Source of the DNA: Anaerolineales bacterium
Lineage (GTDB): Bacteria; Chloroflexota; Anaerolineae; Anaerolineales; Villigracilaceae
Reading direction: 5' to 3'
DNA length: 64,000 nucleotides
NCBI GenBank assembly: GCA_014860745.1
Contig: JACZJC010000078.1
Coordinates: 1-64,000 of the forward strand
Shown here: positions 40,398 through 48,151 of the stretch, in pieces
Layout: every line of letters begins with the position of its first letter
Numbering within the stretch: the first letter of the stretch is position 1
Notes under the pieces: model-generated
What the model was told of the DNA's origin: nothing
The model's input: only the letters and a program-made list of their open reading frames with translations
Databases searched by the model: none
Position numbers and translations under genes: made by a program

Positions 40398-40874
40398 TCA
40401 TTTCATTTTTTCACTTGCAAGTTTGACCGCATCCACAATATGTTGGTAGCCTGTGCAGCGGCAAAGATTGCCAGAAAGCGCATGACGGATATCGTCTTCC
40501 GTGGGATTCGGGTTTTGCTTTAGGAAAGGAATCAGCGTCATCAAAATACCCGGCGTGCAATACCCGCATTGGAGGCCATGTGCCTCCCAGAAGGCTTGCT
40601 GTATCGGATGCAAATCATCTTTATCTTTTGCAAGACCTTCGACTGTCGTGATGGCATGGCCGTCCGCCTGCACGGCGAAGATCAAACACGAGCGCATGGA
40701 TTCGCCGTCGAACAGGATCGTACACGCGCCGCACACACCGTGTTCACAGCCGACATGCGTGCCTGTCAGTCCAAGTTCATGGCGCAGGAAATCGCTGAGC
40801 AGCAAGCGCGGTTCCACCTCGCGTTTATATTCCTTTTCGTTGACTGTGATCGTCGTTGGAAATGATTGGTTCAT
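40398..40874 (-). CDS. Molybdenum hydroxylase iron-sulfur subunit, CoxS-type
   Basis: The small subunit passes electrons from the Mo centre through two [2Fe-2S] clusters. The 158-aa protein has the plant-ferredoxin-like cluster CEHGVCGACTILFDGESMRSC (Cys about 43-63), and a helical domain with CGYCTPGILM and CRCTGYQHIVDAV. The Gln of LQCGYC is present. The length is typical. It overlaps the FAD subunit by 4 nt (40871-40874). A mini-repeat piece (40381-40399) separates it from the amidase. Confidence 0.93.
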   Translation of the reverse strand: MNQSFPTTITVNEKEYKREVEPRLLLSDFLRHELGLTGTHVGCEHGVCGACTILFDGESMRSCLIFAVQADGHAITTVEGLAKDKDDLHPIQQAFWEAHGLQCGYCTPGILMTLIPFLKQNPNPTEDDIRHALSGNLCRCTGYQHIVDAVKLASEKMK

Positions 40875-41752
40875 TGCTTGTTTTCCTCTGCGCGCCTCAT
40901 GGATTGTTTCAATGCGTTTTTCGTCAACACCTTTGCCAGATGACGTTGGAATTCCGGCGAGGTATGAACATTGCCGAACGGATTGATCTCTTTTTCGCCC
41001 GCAGTGACTGCGGCTGATTCGATCAATGCATCACCCAGCAGATTCCCTTCCAAGCTTTTTGCCGTCTCTTTTGCATCCACAGGCCCATCGCCCGCGTTCA
41101 AATAAACAAGCTTTGCAGAGTCACACCTTCCGTTTTCATTAAGCGTGACCAGCGCGGCGACGCCCATCAACGCGTAATCGCCTGCGCGCGGCGCAATCTC
41201 CATGAACGACCAGCCTGTGCGCGGCCTCATAAACGGCAATTCAATCTCAACCAATATTTCATCGGGTTCGAGCGCGGTGGTGAACATGCCGACGAAAAAA
41301 TCCTCTGCTTTGATCCAGCGTTCGCCGGATTTATTTTGCGCTTTCAATCTCGCATCCAACGCGAGCATCAACACGGGAAGTTCCGCGGCGGGGTCGGCGT
41401 TGACGATACTCCCGCCGATCGTGCCGCGGTTGCGAATTTGTGGATGGGCTATGAACGGAGCGGCTTCATGCAGCAGCGGCGTTCGTTTTGCAATCGAAGA
41501 ATCAAATTCGAGATGCCGCTCGCGCGTCATCGCCCCGATCCGCAGCGTATTCTTCTCTTCATGAATGTAACTCAACTCATTCACTCGATTCAAATCAATC
41601 AACATGCCAGGCTGGACGATACGAAAATTCATCGCAGGCACCAGGCTTTGGCCGCCAGCCAGCAGTTTCGCATCGTCGCCGTATTGAGCCTTTATTTCAA
41701 GCGCTTGTTCGAGAGATGTTGGAGAATGATATTCAAAAGGGGCAGGCTTCAT
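40871..41752 (-). CDS. Molybdenum hydroxylase FAD subunit, CoxM-type
   Basis: The 293-aa FAD subunit passes electrons to the final acceptor. It shows PFEYHSPTSLEQALEIKAQYGDDAKLLAGGQSLVPAMNFRI, where AGGQSL binds FAD, and the second FAD motif HPQIRNRGTIGGSIVNADPAAELPV (TIGGS) around 103-127. The C-terminal domain (EINPFGNVHTSPEFQRHLAKVLTKNAL) matches CO_deh_flav_C. It is followed by CoxS with a 4-nt overlap and preceded by XdhC. Confidence 0.93.
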   Translation of the reverse strand: MKPAPFEYHSPTSLEQALEIKAQYGDDAKLLAGGQSLVPAMNFRIVQPGMLIDLNRVNELSYIHEEKNTLRIGAMTRERHLEFDSSIAKRTPLLHEAAPFIAHPQIRNRGTIGGSIVNADPAAELPVLMLALDARLKAQNKSGERWIKAEDFFVGMFTTALEPDEILVEIELPFMRPRTGWSFMEIAPRAGDYALMGVAALVTLNENGRCDSAKLVYLNAGDGPVDAKETAKSLEGNLLGDALIESAAVTAGEKEINPFGNVHTSPEFQRHLAKVLTKNALKQSMRRAEENKQ

Positions 41753-41759
41753 AAAGACC

Positions 41760-42842
41760 TCAAAGATCGGAGACTAGGGATTGAACGTGCTTCGCTTCTT
41801 CCTTGCCCTCAAGCTGATCCGGTTTCCTGTGGGTTTTCACCACCTCAGACATGATGGAGAGTGCGATTTCTTCCGGGGTGCTGGCGCCGATGTCGAGACC
41901 GATGGGGGCGTGCAGCCGCGATAACTCCGATTCGCTCAGACTGTCGTTCAGCAATCGTTCGCGGCGTTTTGCATTTGTCGTTTTGCTTCCCAATGCGCCG
42001 ACATAAAAGGCAGGACTGGTCAACGCAATTTTCAACGCGGGGTCGTCCAGTTTTGGGTCGTGGGTGAGCATGGCAATCGCAGTGGATCGGGTGATCCGAA
42101 TCTTTGCAAACGCATCGTCCACCCAATCCTGGATCAACATATCCACATGAGGGAAGCGCTCCTCACTCCCCCAGGCTTTGCGCGGGTCGACGAGAATCGT
42201 TCGAAAGCCAAGAGTCTTTGCAAGTGCAGCCAGGGCGATGGCGATGTGGACTCCTCCGACCATAATCAGCGTTGGAGGCGGGGAGACCACATCAAAAAAG
42301 ACTTCAACGGTTTCGCTTAATGACACCCGGCGCGAGTTACCTTGTGAAAGAGCCTGCATGCCAACTGTTAACACCGCATTGTCCCATTGGTTGCCGATGG
42401 AGCCGAATGTGATTCTGCCCTCTGCGATCAGCATTTCACGCCCCAGTAAATCGTCCGGGCCGCGAATTATGATGGCGTGAACAAAAGGTATTTCATCTAA
42501 AAATATTGAATGAAGTTTATTTACAAAGTCAGTCTCAAGTGGCTGAACGAAGATATCAATGCTTCCCCCGCAGGCGAGGCCCACCTCCCATGCGGTTTCA
42601 TCCACCACGCCGAAATGCAAAAGTTGTGGACGATTGGTTTTCAGAGATTGCATCCCCGCTTCGGCGACGGCATTTTCCACGCAACCGCCGCTGACCGAGC
42701 CGGTCATTTTTCCAGCGAGAGTGACCGCCATCTTTGAGCCGGCGCTCCGCGGTGAAGACCCCCAAGTCTGTACCACCGTTGCCAGCGCAATGGGAATCCC
42801 TTCTTTTTGCCAACGAATTAGGTCGGGCAGAATATCGCACAT
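41760..42842 (-). CDS. XdhC-family molybdopterin cofactor insertion factor
   Basis: XdhC proteins bind and sulfurate the Mo cofactor and insert it into xanthine dehydrogenase-type enzymes. The 360-aa protein has the XdhC_CoxI N-domain (GIPIALATVVQTWGSSPRSAGSKMAV, and GSVSGGCVENAVAEAG with Cys), a middle part, and a Rossmann XdhC_C domain (LIMVGGVHIAIALAALAKTLGFRTILVDPR). The last residues (VQSLVSDL) come from a mini-repeat. It sits between coxG and coxM, as in cox operons. Confidence 0.9.
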   Translation of the reverse strand: MCDILPDLIRWQKEGIPIALATVVQTWGSSPRSAGSKMAVTLAGKMTGSVSGGCVENAVAEAGMQSLKTNRPQLLHFGVVDETAWEVGLACGGSIDIFVQPLETDFVNKLHSIFLDEIPFVHAIIIRGPDDLLGREMLIAEGRITFGSIGNQWDNAVLTVGMQALSQGNSRRVSLSETVEVFFDVVSPPPTLIMVGGVHIAIALAALAKTLGFRTILVDPRKAWGSEERFPHVDMLIQDWVDDAFAKIRITRSTAIAMLTHDPKLDDPALKIALTSPAFYVGALGSKTTNAKRRERLLNDSLSESELSRLHAPIGLDIGASTPEEIALSIMSEVVKTHRKPDQLEGKEEAKHVQSLVSDL

Positions 42843-42896
42843 GGAATCCTCATACCACTAAAGTTAAAGCCAGGAATTCGTTCAATATCCGGGTTG

Positions 42897-43352
42897 CTAC
42901 TCTGAATCCTCTTTTTCTATTCGCTTGCGGACTTCGTCATAGAACACCCCCGCTAATTTTTGCGAGACAGGCACCATCAGCCGCGAGACCAGGCTTGCCA
43001 ATTGTCCCGAGACGCTGATATCCGCCGTCCATTGCACGAGGGTGGCATTGTCGGGAGCATCGGTCAGCATCATCTCACTGACCGCATCCGCAGCGCTTCC
43101 GGTGGCCGTGCCGTGCGCCTTGAGTTTTGCGCGGTTGGGTTCGTCTAATTCGAGGATGTCCACTTCGCCGGAGAAGCGCGCTTTTACAGATCCCAGCCCG
43201 ACCGAGACGACCCCGCGGTATTTTTTCATTTCTTCGATGGTCTCTATTTTTTCCACGCCCGGCGCGCATTGTCCGATCTGTGTTGGATCGGTCATGAAAT
43301 CCCATACCTTCTTGCGCGGCGCGTGGATCGTTACGCTGCCTTTAAGCTGCAT
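42897..43352 (-). CDS. CoxG-family (SRPBCC) protein, first gene of the hydroxylase operon
   Basis: CoxG proteins are START-like lipid or quinone-binding proteins that help anchor or mature molybdenum hydroxylases. The 151-aa protein starts MQLKGSVTIHAPRKKVWDFMTDPTQIGQCAPGVEKIE, with the family's later GTATGSAADAVSEMML and the C-terminal VSRLMVPVSQKLAGVFYDEV. GAGGAGAATTC precedes the ATG. It is the first gene of the operon, behind its own promoter. Confidence 0.9.
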   Translation of the reverse strand: MQLKGSVTIHAPRKKVWDFMTDPTQIGQCAPGVEKIETIEEMKKYRGVVSVGLGSVKARFSGEVDILELDEPNRAKLKAHGTATGSAADAVSEMMLTDAPDNATLVQWTADISVSGQLASLVSRLMVPVSQKLAGVFYDEVRKRIEKEDSE

Positions 43353-43389
43353 GAATTCTCCTCATCAACTGGTTGGTGGTTAGGGTTGG

Positions 43390-43419
43390 AGTTTAGCACA
43401 AGGCGAATGTGAAAGTCAA
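43390..43419 (-). promoter_or_regulatory. Promoter of the Mo-hydroxylase operon
   Basis: On the minus strand TTGACT (43414-43419) and TAAACT (43390-43395) are separated by 18 bp, about 40 bp before the coxG ATG. Confidence 0.65.
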
Positions 43420-43717
43420 CGTGTAATCGAATGTGTCAGTTCGGCAGGCAGGCAGGGGGGAGAGTGAGGCGGAGCCTGACCCGGAAAATGGACAAATTAG
43501 CGTAACCGGGTCCGATTTATTGGGTTATTTATGGTGATATGCATCCATCTCAGGGAGTTATTCCGCTTGTGGATTGTTTTTACCGCTGGACCAGATCGCT
43601 CCATCCTTTTATGTCGCCTCGCATTTGACGCCTGGCGATTTTTTATTGGAGGTGTCTATTGAAGATGGTTTATTCGTTTCGCCTCGATCAATTATCAACT
43701 AAAGGAGAATGACAGGT
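43420..43717 (+). other. Divergent intergenic region between the hydroxylase operon and permease
   Basis: About 300 bp contain no evident gene. A hairpin ACCCGG/CCGGGT (about 43479-43514) could be part of a permease leader. No purine riboswitch consensus was seen. GGAGG at about 43650 precedes a GTG that opens only a short frame. The permease ribosome binding site AAAGGAG lies at 43701-43707. Confidence 0.4.
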
Positions 43718-45205
43718 ATGGCTACGAAAAAGAAAACCACAAAATCAAAGACAGGTACGATGAAGGCTGTTAAATCCACGGGCTCGTCCGTAGGGATGAC
43801 AACCACCCGGAACGGTGTGATGGGTTACATGCCCAATGACATGCCCTCGTATGGGCGGTTGATTCTGCTTGGTTTCCAGCACGTGCTGACGATGTTCCCC
43901 GCGACGGTGTTCGTGGCGGCATTCTGCGGTTTCAATGTTGGGACAGTCTTGTTCGCTTCCGGCGTCTCGACGATTGTCGCGCTTCTTCTTTCTCGCCGCG
44001 GGGTCGGAACTTTTATCCCCTTGTTTTACGGCTCGAGTTTTAGTTATATAGCCGCCTATGCGGGGATCAGCGGCGCCATGCTCGGCGCTCCTTATACGCC
44101 GTTCAGCGGACCGCTGCCGGATGAGATCATCAGTGTGATGCAGGCTGGTATCGTGGTGACCGGCTTGATCAACATTGCGGTCGGCTATCTTATTCAATGG
44201 GTCGGCAAGGCAAATCTCGATAAAGTCCTCCCGCCTGTTATTACAGGTTCGGTTGCGGCCATCATTGGCTTCGGTCTTGCATTCGCTGCTGTTGGGAACC
44301 TGGCCAGCAACAATTTCCTTGTAGCGTTGATCACATTGCTGCTTACAATTTTATTCTCTGTATATTTGCAAAATAAGGGATTCGTTGGAATGCTCCCGGT
44401 TTTGCTGGGAGCTGTTGGAGGCTACGTTATTTCGGCGCTGGTGGCACCCGGCTCTGTAAATCTTGCCCCGGTTGCCGCTGCTCCAATGTTTCAAATACCG
44501 CATTTTACCTGGCCTTCCTTTAGCGGACCGTTGGTGGTGACGGCCATTGTAAGCATATCCATCATGGCGATTGCCACAATACCGGAATCGACAGCCCACC
44601 TATACCAAATGAGCCTGTACATTGACCGTTTTGCCGAAGAATCAGGCCGTGAAAAGATTCATCTCGATAAGAATATTGGCTTCAACCTGGTCCTCGACGG
44701 GATTGGCGATTTTCTCAACGGTCTCGTTGGAGCCACGGCCGGCACGAATTATGGTGAAAATAATTCGCTGATGGCAATCACACGCAACTACTCGGGTCCT
44801 GCCTTGATTGCGGCTGGTGTGATCGCGATCCTGCTTGGTTTCAGCGGACAGCTTGCCGCTCTCGTCAATTCCGTGCCGTTGGCAGTCAGCGGCGGCCTGG
44901 CAGTGTACCTCTTCGGGGTGATCGGTATGCAAGGCATTGCGCTGATGCAGGAACATAAGGTCAGTATGTTCAATCCGCGCAACCTGGCGATTGGCGCCAC
45001 CATCATGGTGGTCGGAATTGGCGGAAATATCGGTTATCCGAACGGTCTGCTGCCCATTACCGTTCCGAATGTTTTCCCGCAGGGGCTTCCCGCCATCGCG
45101 ACTGCCGCCGTGCTAGGCATCCTTCTTAATGCCATCTTCCTCATCTTCAAGCCGCCGATGGTCGACACCGAAATTCTTGACGAAGCAGTCTCTGCAGCGG
45201 ATTAA
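43718..45205 (+). CDS. NCS2-family xanthine/uracil permease
   Basis: NCS2 permeases import nucleobases by proton symport. The ATG at 43718 is ten bases after AGGAG; ATG at 43709 is too close. The ~495-aa protein has a basic N-terminal extension (MATKKKTTKSKTGTMK) and about 14 membrane segments. FQHVLTMFPATVFVAAFCGF is helix 1 with the conserved His, VPESTAHL-like IATIPESTAHLYQM and NGLVGATAGTNYGENNSLM are the substrate-binding motifs (Glu in PES, NYGEN). It probably supplies the substrate of the divergent hydroxylase operon. Confidence 0.93.
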   Translation: MATKKKTTKSKTGTMKAVKSTGSSVGMTTTRNGVMGYMPNDMPSYGRLILLGFQHVLTMFPATVFVAAFCGFNVGTVLFASGVSTIVALLLSRRGVGTFIPLFYGSSFSYIAAYAGISGAMLGAPYTPFSGPLPDEIISVMQAGIVVTGLINIAVGYLIQWVGKANLDKVLPPVITGSVAAIIGFGLAFAAVGNLASNNFLVALITLLLTILFSVYLQNKGFVGMLPVLLGAVGGYVISALVAPGSVNLAPVAAAPMFQIPHFTWPSFSGPLVVTAIVSISIMAIATIPESTAHLYQMSLYIDRFAEESGREKIHLDKNIGFNLVLDGIGDFLNGLVGATAGTNYGENNSLMAITRNYSGPALIAAGVIAILLGFSGQLAALVNSVPLAVSGGLAVYLFGVIGMQGIALMQEHKVSMFNPRNLAIGATIMVVGIGGNIGYPNGLLPITVPNVFPQGLPAIATAAVLGILLNAIFLIFKPPMVDTEILDEAVSAAD

Positions 45206-45228
45206 AATCAAAGAGGTGTTTCTTTTGA

Positions 45229-45267
45229 AACAACATGACAGGCGCTTTGCCTGTCATGTTGTTTTTT
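45229..45267 (+). terminator. Intrinsic terminator after the permease
   Basis: AACAACATGACAGGC and GCCTGTCATGTTGTT form a perfect 15-bp stem with GCTTT loop, followed by TTTTTATTTC. Confidence 0.9.
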
Positions 45268-45409
45268 ATTTCTCAGATTGATATTCTACGAGTCGGATGG
45301 TGGATAAATTTGAGGTTGCCAATAAATCGGGGTATACTCGTCGTGAAAACTATCCACTTGGTGTGGAATTTGTGGTTATTCAATTCAAAAACAAGGAACT
45401 TCCATTCGT

Positions 45410-46003
45410 ATGCGAAACCTGGAAAATGTGATTTATGTAGTTTCGGGGCTGCCAAGATCGGGCACCTCCATGATGATGCAAATGCTCGAAGCGGGTGGGC
45501 TTCAAATCCTGACCGATAACATCCGCTCGGCAGATGATGATAATTTACAGGGGTATTACGAACTGGAACGGGTAAAACAACTGAAGGATGGGGACACCGA
45601 ATGGGTTACCCAGGCTGCCGGAAAGGTGATCAAGGTTATTTCATCCCTGCTGGAGCATCTTCCAGTCAATTTTCACTATAAGCTGGTATTCATGGAACGC
45701 GATCTGATGGAAATATTGGCATCGCAAAGAAAAATGCTCGAGCGAAGGGGTAAACCAAATAATCCTGAAGACGACGCGATGTTTTCAAATCTTTACACAA
45801 AACATTTGGTGAAAGTGAAAAGCTGGCTCTCCGCCCAGACCAACTTCGATGTGACCTATGTCAACTATAACGAGCTAATAACAAAGCCAAAGGAATTTGC
45901 CGCGACTATCGCCGGTTTCCTTGAAACGCCTGTCGATGTTCAGGCCATGGCCGGTGTTCCGGAGGGGAAGTTCTACCGCCAGCGAAACCCGGCATCGAAA
46001 TAA
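45410..46003 (+). CDS. Sulfotransferase-family protein
   Basis: Sulfotransferases use PAPS. The 197-aa protein has the 5'-phosphosulfate-binding P-loop YVVSGLPRSGTSMMMQML (about 9-26) and the 3'-phosphate motif around ERDLMEILASQRKMLERRGKP. It is short, keeping only the core fold. The acceptor may be a surface glycan. It converges on the sulfatase-fold gene 12 bp downstream. The reading frame overlapping from 45235 is a shadow. Confidence 0.8.
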   Translation: MRNLENVIYVVSGLPRSGTSMMMQMLEAGGLQILTDNIRSADDDNLQGYYELERVKQLKDGDTEWVTQAAGKVIKVISSLLEHLPVNFHYKLVFMERDLMEILASQRKMLERRGKPNNPEDDAMFSNLYTKHLVKVKSWLSAQTNFDVTYVNYNELITKPKEFAATIAGFLETPVDVQAMAGVPEGKFYRQRNPASK

Positions 46004-46015
46004 TCCGCTTTGAAT

Positions 46016-47554
46016 TTATTCAGATTGGAAAGGTACATTTACTTCCTTTAGTTTCGATTTCACAATATTTAATAAGTCGGCCGCAGTTCCTTTTTGTGAT
46101 TTGGCTATATCAACGAGTTCCTCGGGGTCCGCTTTGATATTGAAAAGCTGGGCTTTTTCTCCCCCCTCTTCAAGTTCATCGTAACCAAGATAATAAATAA
46201 GTTTGTATTCTCCCTCGACATGCATGATCGTGCCCTGCTGGATTGGATGCGCCGGGTCATTGCGCCTGGCTTGCACCGCGTATACAGGTTTGTTACTTTG
46301 GAGAACCTGGGGGGCGAAGGGCGGCAATATGGACCCTTCAGACCACTCCGGAATATCATGGCCGGTTACGTGCAGGAGAGTCGTCATAACGTCGATGGCG
46401 CTGGTCGGTGTATGGATATCCTGACCGGTTTGCTGACCCGGTTCAAAAATCATCAATGGGATTCGAACAAGGGGCTGATAAAGGGTCGGTGTGGTATGGC
46501 CGGAGATGCCGCGTTCCTGCATTTCACCATGATCGGATGTAAACACCACCCAGGTGTTTTCCAACAACCCTGCGGATTCGAGCGCATTGAATAATCTTCC
46601 AAATTCACTGTCCACATTCAGGATGAATTCGTCGTAATATGCCCGGGACTTTGCCAGGGTTTCATAGAGATTATCCTCGGTAAATAGATCGTCCGGTTTA
46701 TTCAGGGGGTTCCACGCATCATGGACGAATGTATCGCTGAATTCCCGCCTCGGTTTATAGGGAAAGTGGGGGGGGAAAAAATGAAAATATCCAAAAAACG
46801 GCTGGTCGAGACCCACCAGGCGGTCTTCCAGCCAGTCAATGCCTGCTTCGAGCGTATAGTAATTATCGGCATTGGTGCTGGGCAGTCCGTTCGGGTAGAG
46901 GTCTTTGTACCCTGCGATTTTTTCGTCGCGGCTTTTTTCGTATAAATGGGACAGGAAAAGGGAGTATGCGAATCCCTCTTCGCTGCGTTTCATCGCCCGT
47001 ATCCAGCTGACCGTGGCAATATCTTCATCCCTGGAAAATATAGTACGGATCAAGCCGTCATTGTTGATGAATAGTTTTTCCCTTGGGACGTACTCATCGA
47101 TATCCTGTTGAAATTGCGCTAATAACGTATTTGCCAGCGGATTGTGGGTATATGAAATCCGATAATAGTCATCGAAGGCATTGAAGACGCTGCTGCCTGC
47201 CAGGGTATCCCTTACCTTTGCTCCGAACCGGAATGCGCGATGGGTCCATGGAAGGGTCATGGTCAGCAGGGATGCCGTGCCCGGGGTGGTGAAGTTGCCG
47301 TTTGCGAAGTGATTGTGATACACCTTTGCCCGTTTGGCGAGTTTTGCCAGATTCGGCATGGTATCCCGTTCGTATCCGTACAAGGAAATGTTATAGGCAG
47401 AAAGTGCATCGAACACGATAACTAGAACGTTTTTTTTCTCACCCTGTAGGAACTGGATTGCGCCTAGCTTTTTCAGCAGGGGAGGGGCGACAATCCCGAG
47501 CGGCGCCGCCCCTGCCAGCTTAAGGAAGTCACGACGGCTGAGACCATGTTTCAC
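46016..47554 (-). CDS. Tat-exported alkaline-phosphatase-superfamily (sulfatase-fold) protein, paralogue of 16779-18317
   Basis: The protein is 512 aa, starting with a GTG (MKHGLSRRDFLKLAGAAPLGIVAPP) with GAGG upstream. It shares the Tat signal, VLVIVFDALSAYNISLYGYERDTMPNLAKLA, and LTSDHGEMQERGISGH with the copy at 17 kb. The nucleophile motif is FTTPGTASLLTM, again with Thr in place of the FGly Cys/Ser. The gene is the last of a leftward operon with a membrane protein and a phosphodiesterase, suggesting modification of a surface polymer such as a teichoic-acid-like or lipid headgroup. Confidence 0.85.
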   Translation of the reverse strand: MKHGLSRRDFLKLAGAAPLGIVAPPLLKKLGAIQFLQGEKKNVLVIVFDALSAYNISLYGYERDTMPNLAKLAKRAKVYHNHFANGNFTTPGTASLLTMTLPWTHRAFRFGAKVRDTLAGSSVFNAFDDYYRISYTHNPLANTLLAQFQQDIDEYVPREKLFINNDGLIRTIFSRDEDIATVSWIRAMKRSEEGFAYSLFLSHLYEKSRDEKIAGYKDLYPNGLPSTNADNYYTLEAGIDWLEDRLVGLDQPFFGYFHFFPPHFPYKPRREFSDTFVHDAWNPLNKPDDLFTEDNLYETLAKSRAYYDEFILNVDSEFGRLFNALESAGLLENTWVVFTSDHGEMQERGISGHTTPTLYQPLVRIPLMIFEPGQQTGQDIHTPTSAIDVMTTLLHVTGHDIPEWSEGSILPPFAPQVLQSNKPVYAVQARRNDPAHPIQQGTIMHVEGEYKLIYYLGYDELEEGGEKAQLFNIKADPEELVDIAKSQKGTAADLLNIVKSKLKEVNVPFQSE

Positions 47555-47566
47555 TTTTTATGAACC

Positions 47567-48151
47567 TCAAATGTTGCGGATTAATAGAATGACCCCGGCG
47601 GCAATGTCAACGACCAGGTATAAGATCATTAGCGTGGAAAGCCGTTCGATACTTGCCTCAACGAAGCGAAAAAATTTATCGGATGCCAGGACAAAGTAAG
47701 TTGGACTTAATATGGTTGGCACCACAATGAGGAGGGCCACCGAATATAAAACCCGCAAGGGATGATCGAACCCCACAAAAAAAGCGATCACCTGCGGCGG
47801 CATGGAACTTTCGCGGAAAAAGTATATATGCCCCGCTATGGCCCAGAGCGAAACAATGGTGACCAGGATGCTCAATAGGGCGATCCGCCTTTTTTCCCCC
47901 CACTTTTTTGAAATCAACAGCCCAAGGATTGCGAAGGCAAAAAAGATAACGACGCTTTCCACAAGAGCAAAGATCAATCCATAGGCCATCACCCCGACCG
48001 CATCCCAGGAATCTGTACGTTCAGTCACCCAGGAAAAATCATTGAAGGTCAGGATAAAGGTCCAAATGTGAAGCGGCAGGGCGCTCATCAGGAACAGGGA
48101 CCACAGCCCCTGCCGGGAGTAAAACCTCAAGGTTGCATTAAAGGTAGCCAA
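47567..48151 (-). CDS. Multi-helix membrane protein (194 aa)
   Basis: I do not recognise this family. Five or so membrane segments are visible: LWSLFLMSALPLHIWTFILTF, AYGLIFALVESVVIFFAFAIL, IALLSILVTIVSLWAIAGHIYFF, VLYSVALLIVVPTILSPTYFVL and ILYLVVDIAAGVILLI. The TTG start at 48151 lies inside the 3' end of the phosphodiesterase gene (14-bp overlap), so translation may be coupled. It is placed between two phosphatase-superfamily genes, so it may act in the same surface-polymer pathway. Confidence 0.7.
   Translation of the reverse strand: MATFNATLRFYSRQGLWSLFLMSALPLHIWTFILTFNDFSWVTERTDSWDAVGVMAYGLIFALVESVVIFFAFAILGLLISKKWGEKRRIALLSILVTIVSLWAIAGHIYFFRESSMPPQVIAFFVGFDHPLRVLYSVALLIVVPTILSPTYFVLASDKFFRFVEASIERLSTLMILYLVVDIAAGVILLIRNI

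Noticed and set aside
43420-43717. Purine riboswitch before the NCS2 permease
   Set aside because: No conserved guanine/xanthine riboswitch core was found. Only a simple hairpin is visible.
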